A model generated the notes under the pieces. It was not told the DNA's origin and searched no databases. It saw only the letters and a program-made list of their open reading frames with translations. A stretch of 64,000 bases of DNA, from positions 372,001-436,000 of the forward strand of contig BAABNI010000001.1 in NCBI GenBank assembly GCA_040365065.1, read 5' to 3'. The DNA comes from Pelagadaptatus aseana. Its GTDB lineage: Bacteria; Pseudomonadota; Gammaproteobacteria; Pseudomonadales; Cellvibrionaceae. Every line of letters begins with the position of its first letter. Position 1 is the first letter of the stretch. Of the stretch, positions 31,628-42,191 are shown piece after piece. Made by a program: the position numbers and the translations under genes.

Positions 31628-32362
31628 CTAGAGACTGGTCAGCAGATCCTTCAAACCACCGACGTGACGGCGACTGACAACGGGGCGCAGCTCGGTACCA
31701 GTCAGCTTCACTTCAAACTGCCCTTCGATGTTTTTCTCCATCGCCTCGATTCGGCTGACCGCCACCAGAGCGTTGCGATGAATCCGCACAAAGCGATTGC
31801 CAAATTCGGTTTCCAGATCCTTCAGAGTATCGTCGACCAGGGTCTCACCGTCCTCGTGGTAGACGGTGACGTACTTGTGGTCGGCGGCAAAGTAAAAAAT
31901 CTTGTCGAGATCAATCAACTCCACGCCACGCCGGGTCTTGGCGCTGATGTGGCCACGGCCCTCGAGCTTCTGATCGCTCTCGGCCAGCAGTGCACGCTGA
32001 GCCTTGTTGAGGCTGCTGACTTTATCCAGTGAGGCAAACAGGTCGTCCTTGCGCACCGGCTTGAGCAGGTAGTCTTTGGCGTTGACGGAGAAGGCTTCAA
32101 GGGCGTGCTGGTCATAAGCGGTACAGAAGATAATGGCCGGGGGATCATCCAGATTGGCCAGCTGCTGTGCCAACTCGATACCACTCTCGCCGGGCATGCT
32201 GATATCCAGCAGGATGATGTCCGGGTCGTGTTGCATTACGGCATCCATGGCCTGTGACGCATTGGCCGCCTAAGCCACCAGCCGATAGGCATCGTTGCTG
32301 TCGAGCATGCGAGCCAGTCGGTCACGGGCGAGTGTTTCGTCGTCCACTATCAGAACATCCAT
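31628..32362 (-). pseudogene. algR: LytTR response regulator AlgR with an in-frame TAG at codon 31
   Basis: The full-length frame (ATG at 32362, 244 sense codons if the stop is ignored) reads MDVLIVDDETLARDRLARML...YRLVA, then TAG at 32270-32272, then AANASQAMDAVMQHDPDIILLDISMPGESG. It carries the response-regulator acidic pair (IVDDE), phospho-acceptor Asp (LLDISMP), Lys (YLLKPV) and a LytTR DNA-binding domain (RRGVELIDLDKIFYFAADHKYVTVY, FVRIHRNALVAVSRI). A single G-to-T change of GAG would create the stop. A restart at the ATG at 32248 gives 206 residues without the first strand and acidic pair, with no good ribosome site. It may be a real null allele, or a sequencing error. Confidence 0.9.
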
Positions 32363-32364
32363 TG

Positions 32365-33477
32365 TCAGTTCCTCGATTCACTTCCGTTCAAGACGGGAAA
32401 AGGATAACAAATCTCCACCCGATATTGATCACCCTGCTCCCGCGTGATGAAGCTGGCAGCGCTGCCAAAGTGTGCCTGCAACCGATGCTGAATATTTTCC
32501 AGAGCCATGCGGTTACCCTGGCGGTGGGGAAGCCGGGTATTGTCCTCAGCGGGGACGGGGTTGCTGACGTCGATGCACAGCTGACTGCCTTTGCGGGTCA
32601 GCCTGAGATTGATTTCACCGCCGTCAGGTAGCGGTTGAATGCCGTGATGCACAGCGTTTTCAAGCAGTGGCTGCAACATCAGGCTGGGTATTTTGATCTC
32701 ACTGAGGTGCGCTTGCACCTGGTCGTCGATCTGCCAGTGAACTTGCAGCCGCTGTCCCAACCGGCGCTGCTCAATGCCCACGTACTGGCGACACAGGGAC
32801 AACTCCTGCTGCAGGGAAATCAATCCCGGCTCGGACAGGCTGGCACGGAACAGGCTGGCGAGATCCTCCACCATGGACTCCGCCACCTCCGGATCCGTTT
32901 CGATCAGACTGGCAATGCTGTTGAGGCTGTTAAACAGAAAGTGAGGCTGGATGCGCGATTGCAGCGCCTGAATGCGGGCCTGCAGCTCCGCCTTTTGCTG
33001 GTTGTGCAATTGTTGCTGCAGATAGAGAAAACGCAACACCACCCCGGCAAAAATGGCGGCCAGCACCAGATGATCGAGCAACACCATGGCCGCCGGCCAC
33101 TCGCGCATCATGGCAAAGTGTCCCACCGCCGAGCACAGGCCAGTGACCAGCATCACCACGCCAAAACTGCTCAGACCCGCGACCCAGGGCTGCACCTGCG
33201 CCAGCCAGGGGCGCAGCGGACACAGCAGCGCGGCACTGAGCAATACCACCCACTGAATCATAAAAGAACGCAACCCGAATCCGGACCAGTCCATAGTCGA
33301 CAATCCAGAGGCCACCAGCGACATGGATAACGCCAGCAGCTCGCCCAACAGCACCAGCAAAAACAGGGCCTGCAGGGTGCAAAGATTGGGAATAAACGGG
33401 CGCTGTGCCGTCTGCTGTTCGCCGCTGTTAATGATGGTGGCCTCCGCCATGGGCTTGTCGGGTTGGGGTATTGTCAT
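32365..33477 (-). CDS. algZ: LytS-type sensor histidine kinase AlgZ (FimS-like)
   Basis: 370 residues from the ATG at 33477. Four N-terminal helices ([70 protein letters not shown]) then a His_kinase domain with [22 protein letters not shown] (His near the start of the motif) and the ATP site [17 protein letters not shown]. It phosphorylates AlgR in other gammaproteobacteria. Its stop is two bases before the algR ATG, so the pair is coupled, which makes the algR stop codon more notable. Confidence 0.94.
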   Translation of the reverse strand: MTIPQPDKPMAEATIINSGEQQTAQRPFIPNLCTLQALFLLVLLGELLALSMSLVASGLSTMDWSGFGLRSFMIQWVVLLSAALLCPLRPWLAQVQPWVAGLSSFGVVMLVTGLCSAVGHFAMMREWPAAMVLLDHLVLAAIFAGVVLRFLYLQQQLHNQQKAELQARIQALQSRIQPHFLFNSLNSIASLIETDPEVAESMVEDLASLFRASLSEPGLISLQQELSLCRQYVGIEQRRLGQRLQVHWQIDDQVQAHLSEIKIPSLMLQPLLENAVHHGIQPLPDGGEINLRLTRKGSQLCIDVSNPVPAEDNTRLPHRQGNRMALENIQHRLQAHFGSAASFITREQGDQYRVEICYPFPVLNGSESRN

Positions 33478-33578
33478 TATTAGGCCATGACCGTCGGCGC
33501 ACCGCAATGACGCGACCGGGCCGGGCAGGTATAATGTCGCCCCTTTGTTTATCACCATCACGCGACAGGCGAGCATTT

Positions 33579-34976
33579 ATGAGTCAAGACGACAAAACCA
33601 ATCAACAGTGGGGCGGCCGTTTCAGCGAGGCCACCGATGCCTTTGTTCAACGTTTTACCGCATCCATCCAGTTTGACCAGCGTCTGTATCGCCATGATAT
33701 TGCCGGCTCCATCGCCCACGCCACCATGCTGGAAACCGCGGGCGTATTGACCGCTGAAGAACGCGACAAGATCATCAACGGCCTGAAGGAAGTTCAGAGC
33801 GACATCGAATCCGGCAAAATAGAGTGGTCCATTCCGCTGGAAGACGTGCACATGAACGTCGAGTCGGCGCTGACTGATAAGATCGGCATCACCGGCAAGA
33901 AGCTGCACACCGGTCGCTCGCGCAACGATCAGGTGGCCACCGATATCCGCCTGTGGCTGCGCGACGAGATCGACAGCATCAGCGCCGAAATGACCCGCCT
34001 GCAAGAGGGCCTGATCCAGCTGGCCGCAGGCGAAGCCGATACCATCATGCCGGGCTTTACTCATCTGCAAACCGCCCAGCCAGTAACCTTCGGCCACCAT
34101 CTGCTGGCCTGGAATGAAATGCTGGAGCGGGATTTCAGCCGTCTGCAGGGCTGCCGTAAGCGCATGAACCAGTCACCACTGGGCGCCGCCGCTCTGGCCG
34201 GCACCACCTACCCGATCAACCGCGATATGACCGCCGAGCTGCTGGGCTTTAACCGCCCCACCGCCAACAGCCTGGATTCGGTTTCCGATCGCGATTTCGC
34301 CATCGAATTCTGCGCCTTCGCCAGCATCTTGCTGACCCACATGTCGCGCATGAGCGAAGAGCTGGTGCTGTGGACCTCCGCCCAGTTCGACTTTATCAAC
34401 CTGCCCGATCGCTTCTGCACCGGCTCCAGCATCATGCCCCAGAAGAAAAACCCCGACGTACCCGAGCTGGTGCGCGGCAAGACCGGTCGTGTTAATGGCC
34501 ACCTGATCAGCCTGCTGACCCTGATGAAATCCCAGCCGCTGGCCTATAACAAGGACAATCAGGAAGACAAAGAACCGCTGTTCGACGCCGTCGACACCGT
34601 CAAAGACTGTCTGCGTGCCTTTGCCGATATGATTCCGGCCATTGAGTCGAAAAAAGACAGCATGCTGGAAGCGGCCCGCCGCGGTTTCTCTACCGCCACC
34701 GATCTGGCCGACTACTTGGTGCGCAAAGGTATCCCGTTCCGCGATTCCCACGAGATTGTGGGCAAATCCGTGGCCTATGGTCTGGAAACCGGCAAGGATC
34801 TGTCTGAGATGACACTGGCAGAGCTGCAGCAATTCAGTGATGAAATCACTGACGACGTCTTTGCCGTACTAACCTTGGAAGGCTCCGTCGCTGCCCGCAA
34901 CCACATCGGCGGCACGGCGCCAGAGCAGGTGCGCCAGGCCGCACAGAAAGCCCTGACGCTGGTCCAATCTCGCTAG
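33579..34976 (+). CDS. argH: Argininosuccinate lyase
   Basis: 465 residues, normal length. Cleaves argininosuccinate to arginine and fumarate. The fumarase/aspartase-family signature [20 protein letters not shown] is intact, with [19 protein letters not shown] and [20 protein letters not shown]. The ATG at 33579 is chosen over an upstream open frame. It is divergent from algZ, a conserved arrangement. Confidence 0.97.
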   Translation: MSQDDKTNQQWGGRFSEATDAFVQRFTASIQFDQRLYRHDIAGSIAHATMLETAGVLTAEERDKIINGLKEVQSDIESGKIEWSIPLEDVHMNVESALTDKIGITGKKLHTGRSRNDQVATDIRLWLRDEIDSISAEMTRLQEGLIQLAAGEADTIMPGFTHLQTAQPVTFGHHLLAWNEMLERDFSRLQGCRKRMNQSPLGAAALAGTTYPINRDMTAELLGFNRPTANSLDSVSDRDFAIEFCAFASILLTHMSRMSEELVLWTSAQFDFINLPDRFCTGSSIMPQKKNPDVPELVRGKTGRVNGHLISLLTLMKSQPLAYNKDNQEDKEPLFDAVDTVKDCLRAFADMIPAIESKKDSMLEAARRGFSTATDLADYLVRKGIPFRDSHEIVGKSVAYGLETGKDLSEMTLAELQQFSDEITDDVFAVLTLEGSVAARNHIGGTAPEQVRQAAQKALTLVQSR

Positions 34977-34985
34977 GATCAGCCA

Positions 34986-35020
34986 TGCGGCGTCGGTCCA
35001 GCGACAGGCGCCGCACACTT
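34986..35020 (+). terminator. Probable terminator after argH
   Basis: Stem TGCGGCG / CGCCGCA around a 16-base loop that can pair further (TCG..CGA), followed by CACTTTTC. The T-run is only four bases, so it is probable rather than certain. Confidence 0.5.
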
Positions 35021-35166
35021 TTCAACCAGTCTGTTAGTTTTCTCCTCACCCGAATGGGTGATTTTTTCCACTTTTGGGTTAAAAACCGCGCCACATTAAT
35101 GAAAGTGCAGTAACTCTCTACTAGGCTTAGTGGATTACTCACACTCTTGAGCGCGCACTGGTGCCC

Positions 35167-36876
35167 ATGGAAAACAACAACGACAATCAATCATCAGTTG
35201 AAGAGCTTCAGGCCCGTCTGGACAAGCTTCAGCAGCTGTATGAAGCCAATTTGCTGGAGCTGCGCGAAGCTCGCCAGCAGACGATTGCCGCCAACCAGAC
35301 CCGCGCCGAATTCCTGACTCGGATGAGCCACGAAATCCGCACCCCCATGAACGCCATCATCGGCATGGGCCATCTGCTCAAGGACACCTCGCTCAACCGC
35401 AAGCAAAAAGACTACCTCAATAACATCAATATTTCGGCCGAGAACCTGCTGCAAATCATTGATGAGGTGCTGGACTTCTCCAAACTGGAATCCGGCAAGT
35501 ACCTGCTGGAAAACAACCACTTCGATCTCGACTGCGTGTTCGAACAGCTTTCGAGCGATTTCGAGGAACGCGCCAACGACAAAAACATCGAGCTGATTTT
35601 CGACGTTTCCCGCCGCGTACCCCGCTTTATCAAGGGCGACTCCCGCCGCCTGCACCAAATCCTGCACAATCTGGTGGACAATGCCGTGAAGTTTACCCAC
35701 GGCGGCGAAGTCACCATTGAAACCCGCAAGGTGAAGCAAACCGGTCAGAACATTGAGCTGGAGTTTGCCGTCCATGACACCGGTATCGGCATCCCCGCAG
35801 ATCAACAGGCCAACCTGTTCGAACCCTTTGTTCAGGCCGACTGCTCTACCTCGCGCAGTGCCGGAGGCACCGGTCTGGGCCTGACCATCTGCAAATATCT
35901 GGTGGGGCAGATGGGTGGCCGGATTGAAATGGAGAGCGAAGCCGGCAAGGGCAGCCATTTCTGTTTTACCGCGGTCTTTAATGCCAGCCAGCTGGGTGAG
36001 CGAACCCTGCACCCGGAGCCCCAGCGCTACAACAATTTACGCACCCTGATTGTCGACGATCACCCGGCGTCCCTGACGGTTCTGAAAAATACCGCCGAGG
36101 CCTTGCAACTGAACGTCGATACAGCCAGCAACGCCGAGGAAGCCCTGCAGAAAATTCGGACCAGAGCCCAGGACCCTGACAGCGCTTACAGTTTGGTTTT
36201 GATGGACTACAAGATGCCTGGCACCAATGGTCTGGAGGCCTGCCTACAGATCAAAACCGATGACGGTATCATCACCAAGCCCAAGTGCATTCTGATCTCC
36301 AGCTACTCCCACGATGAGATAACCGAAGAATACCCACTGGTGCGCACCGACGGCTTTATTCGCAAACCCGTAACCCCCTCACGCATCTTTGATGTCATCG
36401 CGCTGGCCTTTGGCGAGAGCCTATTTAACGAAGCCCCGGAGCAAATCCCCGAGGAAGAACAGAACCGTATTCTGGCCGATGCTCATGTGCTGCTGGCCGA
36501 AGACAACATCGTTAATCAGAAAGTGGCCATCGCATTTTTGAAGAAAAAGAATATTCAGGTTACTCTCGCCAATAATGGTGTGGAAGCCTTCGACCTGCTG
36601 AACCAGCACAACGAGCGCCACTTCGACGCCATTCTTATGGATATGGAAATGCCTCGAATGGACGGCTATCAGGCCACGCGCCTGATTCGAGAGGGTAATC
36701 ACGATCGGGAAATCCCCATCATCGCCATGACGGCCCATGCACTGCAGGGCGATCGTGAACTGTGTTTGCAGGCGGGTATGGACGACTACCTGACCAAGCC
36801 GGTTAACCCCAAGCTGCTGTATCAGACCATTGCCAAGCACATCGTGCACCGGACCACGATTCAAACCAGAAAGTGA
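35167..36876 (+). CDS. Hybrid sensor histidine kinase/response regulator
   Basis: 569 residues from ATG (a GTG six bases earlier is possible). Order: short N-terminal coiled coil; HisKA with FLTRMSHEIRTPMNAIIGM (His near residue 55); HATPase with DNAVKFTHGGEV and GGTGLGLTICKYLV; two receiver domains, LIVDDHPASLTVL... VLMDYKMPGTNG and LLAEDNIVNQKVA... ILMDMEMPRMDGYQ, each with phospho-acceptor Asp; no transmembrane helix, so the sensor is cytosolic or works with a partner. Resembles BarA/GacS-type kinases without a membrane sensor domain. Signal unknown. Confidence 0.93.
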   Translation: MENNNDNQSSVEELQARLDKLQQLYEANLLELREARQQTIAANQTRAEFLTRMSHEIRTPMNAIIGMGHLLKDTSLNRKQKDYLNNINISAENLLQIIDEVLDFSKLESGKYLLENNHFDLDCVFEQLSSDFEERANDKNIELIFDVSRRVPRFIKGDSRRLHQILHNLVDNAVKFTHGGEVTIETRKVKQTGQNIELEFAVHDTGIGIPADQQANLFEPFVQADCSTSRSAGGTGLGLTICKYLVGQMGGRIEMESEAGKGSHFCFTAVFNASQLGERTLHPEPQRYNNLRTLIVDDHPASLTVLKNTAEALQLNVDTASNAEEALQKIRTRAQDPDSAYSLVLMDYKMPGTNGLEACLQIKTDDGIITKPKCILISSYSHDEITEEYPLVRTDGFIRKPVTPSRIFDVIALAFGESLFNEAPEQIPEEEQNRILADAHVLLAEDNIVNQKVAIAFLKKKNIQVTLANNGVEAFDLLNQHNERHFDAILMDMEMPRMDGYQATRLIREGNHDREIPIIAMTAHALQGDRELCLQAGMDDYLTKPVNPKLLYQTIAKHIVHRTTIQTRK

Positions 36877-36944
36877 CTCTACTCGAAGCACTCTGTGAGG
36901 ATTGACCGGGCACGCGGCAACCGAGCCCGAAGATTCGACGCAGA

Positions 36945-39761
36945 ATGACCGAGACCAAACCCTACAGCATTGATCGCTCGCTGCTGGCGACCATCAAAAA
37001 GCGCTTCCTGCGATTCAACCAGCAACGGCTGGAGCGCACCCTGAGCAATCTGGCGCCACGCCAACAATTGTTTCTGGAAGTGATACCACTGCTGTTTCAC
37101 ACCAACCATCCGGTATTGCCCGGCTACGTCAGCAATGATGCCTGCTGCGGAGTAACCAATTTCACCCCCGACAGGGCGCTGTTAAAAACCGCCAAGCAGG
37201 TCTCCAAGAGTTTCCGCTATAAAAAACTGGTTAACCGCAACAGCGCCATCGATGCCATTTTCCTGATGGGCAGTATCGGCACCATTGGTCAGAGTCGCAG
37301 CAGCGATCTGGACTTCTGGATCTGTCACGACCCGGATCTGAACCCGACACAACTGCAGCAATTGCAGCAACGCTGTGAGGGGATTGAAGCCTGGGGCAAA
37401 ACCCTCGGATTGAGCGTCTGCTTTTTTCCGATGAATGCCCGGGATTTCGCCGCGGGCAAGGTCGCCGCCCTGTCCGATGACGCCAGTGGCAGCACTCAAC
37501 ACAAGTTGTTGCTCGACGAATTCTATCGCACCGCCATACACATTGCCGGACAGTACCCGCTGTGGTGGTTTGTGCACCCCGATCATGAAATCCACTACGC
37601 GGAGTACAGTCGGGAACTGGTCACCAAGCGGTTTCTGCGGGAGACCGACGTCATTGATCTGGGTGGACTGGATCAGATTCCTCCGGAAGAATTCATCAGC
37701 GCCGCCATCTGGCAACTCTATAAAGCGATTCAGTCACCTTATAAATCACTGTTGAAACTGCTGCTACTGGGCTCTTATGTGCGCCGCCAGAGCGACGATG
37801 AAATCCTCTCCATCGCCCTGAAAAAATCCATTTACAACAATCAGGTGGCCGCCGATAAGCTGGACCCATACCTACTGTTGTTTGCCTCCCTCAGTAACCA
37901 TCTGCAGCGTGAAGGCCTGGGCCAGAGGCTGGAGTTGATGCGCCGCAGCTTCTATTTCAAAGTCAATAAACCCCTGTCAAAAACACCCCGGATATCTCCG
38001 GCATCCTGGCAGCGAGAGCTGTTGAGCGATCTGGTCAGTGACTGGGGCTGGGATCGCAACAAAATCGCCTATCTGGATGCCCACCACAACTGGAATGCCG
38101 CCCAGGTAATGGCGGAAAAACAACTGCTGATTGCCGAACTGCTCAATGGCTATCAACTGCTGACGGAATACGCCCGGAGTCACCCGGCGCGTGAGGGCAA
38201 CCAACTGAATCACGATGTAGCGATTCTGGGCCGCAAACTCTACGCCGCGTTTGAGCGCAAAAGCGGTAAAATTGAACGAATCAATCCCGGCATCTCTCGC
38301 GACATAGCCGAAGAATACCTGACGTTTTACCAACACCAGCGACAGTCTTCGGAGTGGCATGTTGCCACCAGTCGCAAGCACGAAGCGTTGTACCCGGCTG
38401 AGCGCCTGCACAGTTGCCCATCTCTGATCGAGCTGATCACCTGGTGTTACTGCAATCGCATTCTGACATCCCACACCAGTGCCATCGTCAAAGTCGGGGA
38501 AAACAATGATCAGGAGCGTCCCATTCAGCCGCTGTTTCAGGCACTGGCCAAGTGGCTCCCCGAGACGCCGTCCGAGCCCTTCACACCGGATTTTAGTCAG
38601 CGGCCGCGGCCAGTCAGCTTGCTGGTGGTGATCAATGAAATGGTGATCGACGACGATGCGCCTCTGCGCTCGGAATACCCGGCCGCCAACCCGCTGTCTG
38701 CGGGAGACGAGCACATCAATCTGGTGCAGGACATTCACCTGTTGTGCCACAACAGCTGGGGGGAAATTATTGTCAGCAGCCACGAGCAGCGGCCACTCGA
38801 AGGCTTTATCCGCCACCTGCTCAGTCTGTTTGCACACGCCGATGGCCTCAATGGCTGCGCCATAGAATTTCACTGCCAGCGGGGCAACCACACCACGTCC
38901 CTGAAACTGCGCCTGGAGCAGATTCTGCGTCAACTCGAAGGGGCATTGATGCAGCAGCCAAACCATCAGGCTGGACTATTTGTGGTAGCTCTGAGGAACG
39001 AGCTGCTGTGTATTGAAAAACGGGGCGCCCAGATCCAGACGGAACTGCTCTATGACGAAGAGGCCCTGCTGGATAAACTGTCATTGCCCCGACAATATCC
39101 CATGGCCATTCATATTGATCCGCTGTCATTGAAATCCGCCGCTGTTGCGGCCATCTTCCGCGAGCAGATCAATCAGGCGATTCAGGTGTTCTACCTGGTC
39201 CAGGATGCCCATGCCGAGGTTTTTATTCTGGATGAACGCAATACCCTGACCCGCTACCAGACCCCGTTCAAGGACGAGCAGTCGCTGTTGCGACCGTTGC
39301 ACCGATTTATCCGCTCAACCATCAACCGGCTGCAATTAAGCTGTGACGATATCGACAGCTTTGGCATCTATCCGGTTGAGTTCTTTGAACTGCAGCCCCA
39401 ACCCGGTGGTCACTGTAATGCCCAACGCACTCATGTCACCACCGAGCTGCAGAACCTGAAATTTTTCAACATGCAGGCCATTGCCGAATCCGGTACCTGC
39501 ACTCTGGATAATTTTTCCATTTACTGTGATCAACAGCACTTTCATCCCGCCCGCTGTGACGGGCAGCTGTACCGCCAGGTGGCCCGTCAGGTGCTGTCAC
39601 TAAGACACAACAGCGAGCGCTACCCCTGCTATCTGACAGACCTCGATCTGGGCGACAGCCCGCAATCACTGGTGGGAGACAAGCCATTGCAGACTGCACA
39701 TTTTGTTATGGTCAAAAACAGGCTGGAACATCGCCTGAACCAGGCTCTGCAGGAAATCTGA
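36945..39761 (+). CDS. cyaA: Class I adenylate cyclase
   Basis: 938 residues. Makes cAMP from ATP. The N-terminal catalytic domain includes LMGSIGTIGQSRSSDLDFWICHD (G-S-x-G-T and the paired Asp pattern), DAIFLMGS and, later, the regulatory C-terminal half typical of class I enzymes. The length and motif order match the gammaproteobacterial CyaA. It is followed by lptM, lysA and dapF in the same orientation, as in pseudomonads. Confidence 0.95.
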   Translation: MTETKPYSIDRSLLATIKKRFLRFNQQRLERTLSNLAPRQQLFLEVIPLLFHTNHPVLPGYVSNDACCGVTNFTPDRALLKTAKQVSKSFRYKKLVNRNSAIDAIFLMGSIGTIGQSRSSDLDFWICHDPDLNPTQLQQLQQRCEGIEAWGKTLGLSVCFFPMNARDFAAGKVAALSDDASGSTQHKLLLDEFYRTAIHIAGQYPLWWFVHPDHEIHYAEYSRELVTKRFLRETDVIDLGGLDQIPPEEFISAAIWQLYKAIQSPYKSLLKLLLLGSYVRRQSDDEILSIALKKSIYNNQVAADKLDPYLLLFASLSNHLQREGLGQRLELMRRSFYFKVNKPLSKTPRISPASWQRELLSDLVSDWGWDRNKIAYLDAHHNWNAAQVMAEKQLLIAELLNGYQLLTEYARSHPAREGNQLNHDVAILGRKLYAAFERKSGKIERINPGISRDIAEEYLTFYQHQRQSSEWHVATSRKHEALYPAERLHSCPSLIELITWCYCNRILTSHTSAIVKVGENNDQERPIQPLFQALAKWLPETPSEPFTPDFSQRPRPVSLLVVINEMVIDDDAPLRSEYPAANPLSAGDEHINLVQDIHLLCHNSWGEIIVSSHEQRPLEGFIRHLLSLFAHADGLNGCAIEFHCQRGNHTTSLKLRLEQILRQLEGALMQQPNHQAGLFVVALRNELLCIEKRGAQIQTELLYDEEALLDKLSLPRQYPMAIHIDPLSLKSAAVAAIFREQINQAIQVFYLVQDAHAEVFILDERNTLTRYQTPFKDEQSLLRPLHRFIRSTINRLQLSCDDIDSFGIYPVEFFELQPQPGGHCNAQRTHVTTELQNLKFFNMQAIAESGTCTLDNFSIYCDQQHFHPARCDGQLYRQVARQVLSLRHNSERYPCYLTDLDLGDSPQSLVGDKPLQTAHFVMVKNRLEHRLNQALQEI

Positions 39762-39845
39762 GGCTGACCGGATCAAGTGACAGCGGATGGCGGTAACCGG
39801 TATACTGCGGGACTTTTATCACTACTATTTCAAGCTGGAGTTGCC

Positions 39846-39968
39846 ATGCGTCGCCTGTCCGCCATTTCCCTGTCTCTGCTGTTGCTAATGGGCCTCAGCG
39901 CCTGTGGTCAAAAAGGGCCGCTGACTCTGCCTCCGGAACCCAAAGCCGAGCAGCTTCAGGCACAGTAA
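39846..39968 (+). CDS. lptM: LPS-assembly lipoprotein LptM (YifL family)
   Basis: 40 residues. Signal sequence RRLSAISLSLLLLMGLSACGQKGPL with lipobox LSAC, then the family motif CGQKGPLTLPPEP. The short lipoprotein helps mature the LPS translocon LptD. It lies between cyaA and lysA, its usual place. Too short for the longer open frame starting at 39777, which begins upstream of the signal peptide. Confidence 0.93.
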   Translation: MRRLSAISLSLLLLMGLSACGQKGPLTLPPEPKAEQLQAQ

Positions 39969-40036
39969 CCCTCTGCACCCTGAACAATCGCACCCGGAAC
40001 AACCGCACCCAGCAACCCGCTTAATTGAGCAACACC

Positions 40037-41287
40037 ATGTCAGATTTTTTCCAACGCGACGGCCAACTCTTTGTTGAAGAGCTGCCCCTGCAACCCTTGG
40101 CCGAGCAGTTCGGCACCCCACTGTATGCCTACAGCCGTGAGGCTTTCAGTCGTCATTATCTGGACTACGCCAATGCTCTGGGTGACCACCCGGGCATGAT
40201 CTGCTATGCCGTCAAAGCCAACTCCAACATCGCCATTCTCAATGTCCTGGCCCAACTGGGCGCGGGCTTTGATATCGTCTCCGAAGGCGAATTGGAACGC
40301 GTCCTGCTTGCTGGCGGTGATCCGTCTCGCGTGGTGTTTTCCGGCGTGGGCAAAACGCCCGCTGAAATGCGTCGCGCGCTGGAAGTGGGGGTTCACTGCT
40401 TTAACGTCGAATCCGAAGCGGAACTGGAAGTGCTGGCCGCAGTGGCCGCCGAACAGGGTACCGCGGCCAATATTTCGCTGCGGGTTAACCCGGATGTGGA
40501 TGCCAATACCCACCCCTATATCTCTACCGGGCTGAAAGAGAACAAGTTCGGCATTGATATTTTGGAAGCTCCCCGTGTCTATGCCCGCGCGGCAGAACTG
40601 GCCGCCCTCAACGTGGTGGGCATTGATTGCCATATCGGCTCCCAGCTCACGGAGCTGGCGCCGTTTCTCGACGCGCTTGATCGGGTACTGGCTCTGGTGG
40701 ATCAACTGGCAGAGCAGGACATCCACATTCACCATCTGGATCTGGGCGGCGGACTGGGTGTGACCTATCGCGACGAACAACCTCCGGCCGTGGCGGAATT
40801 TATGGACGCCATCAAAACCCGCCTGGGCGATCGCCAGCTGCAATTGATTTTTGAGCCGGGCCGCTCGATTGCCGCCAATGCCGGCGTGCTGGTGACCAAA
40901 GTGGAATACCTGAAGCCAACCGAACACAAAAACTTTGCCATCATCGATGCCGCCATGAATGACAACATTCGCCCATCGCTGTATCAGGCCTGGCAAAATG
41001 TGATTCCTGTCAACGCCCGTGAAGGCGAAGCAAAGAGCTGGGATCTGGTGGGCCCGGTGTGTGAAACCGGTGACTTCCTGGCCAAGGATCGTCAACTCAA
41101 TCTGGAAGCAGGTGACCTGCTGGCATTGATGTCTTCCGGTGCCTATGGTTTTACCATGAGCTCCAATTACAACAGTCGTCCTCGCGCGGCCGAAATCATG
41201 GTCGATGGCGATCAGGTATATTTGATTCGCGCTCGCGAGAGCCTGGCCGACTTAACCCGGGGCGAAGCCCTGATACCCAACTCCTGA
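40037..41287 (+). CDS. lysA: Diaminopimelate decarboxylase
   Basis: 416 residues. Decarboxylates meso-diaminopimelate to lysine with PLP. The PLP lysine is in CYAVKANSNIAIL; HIGSQLTEL and the GGGLGVTY phosphate-binding loop follow, and the C-terminal CETGDFLAKDR holds the catalytic Cys. ATG at 40037 is used; a TTG four codons earlier is possible. Forms an operon with dapF, which makes its substrate. Confidence 0.97.
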   Translation: MSDFFQRDGQLFVEELPLQPLAEQFGTPLYAYSREAFSRHYLDYANALGDHPGMICYAVKANSNIAILNVLAQLGAGFDIVSEGELERVLLAGGDPSRVVFSGVGKTPAEMRRALEVGVHCFNVESEAELEVLAAVAAEQGTAANISLRVNPDVDANTHPYISTGLKENKFGIDILEAPRVYARAAELAALNVVGIDCHIGSQLTELAPFLDALDRVLALVDQLAEQDIHIHHLDLGGGLGVTYRDEQPPAVAEFMDAIKTRLGDRQLQLIFEPGRSIAANAGVLVTKVEYLKPTEHKNFAIIDAAMNDNIRPSLYQAWQNVIPVNAREGEAKSWDLVGPVCETGDFLAKDRQLNLEAGDLLALMSSGAYGFTMSSNYNSRPRAAEIMVDGDQVYLIRARESLADLTRGEALIPNS

Positions 41288-41302
41288 ACAAGGCGGAATA
41301 CG

Positions 41303-42133
41303 GTGCGCTTTCGATTCACCAAAATGCACGGCCTGGGTAACGATTTTATTGTTATCGATGCCATCAGCCAGAAGGTCAACCTGTCGGAAAGTCAGGTGAG
41401 AAAGTTGTCTGACCGCCGCTTTGGCATTGGTTGTGATCAAATCCTGCTGGTGGAAGTCCCCTCCAGTCCCGAGGTGGACTTTCGCTATCGGATTTTCAAT
41501 GCCGACGGCTCTGAAGTGGAAAACTGTGGCAATGGTGCTCGCTGTTTTGCCAAGTTTGTTACCGATCGCAAATTGACCGGCAAGCGCAATATCGTGGTGG
41601 AAACCGCCGCCGGTATCATGACCCTCAAGCTGCAGGATAACGATCAGGTTACCGTGGACATGGGTGAGCCAGTGCTCGAACCTGCCGCCATTCCATTTCT
41701 AGCCGAAACCCGTGCAGTCACCTATCCGCTGCAACTGAACGAGCAGACAATCGAGATTGGGGCAGTATCCATGGGTAACCCTCATGCGGTAACGCTGGTG
41801 GATGACACCCAAACCGCTCCGGTGGAAACCTGGGGGCCACAGGTGGAAAGCCATCCGGATTTCCCGCAGCGGGTCAATGCCGGGTTTATGCAAATCCTGT
41901 CTCGCACCGAAGTCAATCTGCGCGTCTTTGAGCGGGGCGCAGGTGAAACCCTGGCCTGCGGTACCGGTGCCTGTGCCGCTGTAGTGGCGGGGCGCTTACG
42001 CAACCTGTTAGACTCCAGAGTAACTGTCAATCTGCCCGGTGGCAGCCTGACCATAGAGTGGCAAGGTGAAGGTCACCCGGTGCTGATGACCGGGCCCGCG
42101 ACCAACGTATTTCACGGTCAAGCCAGAGCCTGA
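41303..42133 (+). CDS. dapF: Diaminopimelate epimerase
   Basis: 276 residues from a GTG. Interconverts LL- and meso-diaminopimelate. The two catalytic cysteines are visible in NCGNGARCF and [11 protein letters not shown]; the start [19 protein letters not shown] is the canonical family start. It follows lysA by 15 bp and supplies lysine and peptidoglycan precursors. Confidence 0.97.
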   Translation: MRFRFTKMHGLGNDFIVIDAISQKVNLSESQVRKLSDRRFGIGCDQILLVEVPSSPEVDFRYRIFNADGSEVENCGNGARCFAKFVTDRKLTGKRNIVVETAAGIMTLKLQDNDQVTVDMGEPVLEPAAIPFLAETRAVTYPLQLNEQTIEIGAVSMGNPHAVTLVDDTQTAPVETWGPQVESHPDFPQRVNAGFMQILSRTEVNLRVFERGAGETLACGTGACAAVVAGRLRNLLDSRVTVNLPGGSLTIEWQGEGHPVLMTGPATNVFHGQARA

Positions 42134-42191
42134 CCTACGGTGCAACGGCCGAATAACCAAAGCAATAATTCCAGACACTAAGAAACCGATT

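Noticed and set aside
37977..38966. 329-codon minus-strand frame opposite cyaA
   Set aside because: Antisense shadow of a strongly conserved gene.
40040..41095. 351-codon minus-strand frame opposite lysA
   Set aside because: Antisense shadow; lysA motifs are complete on the plus strand.
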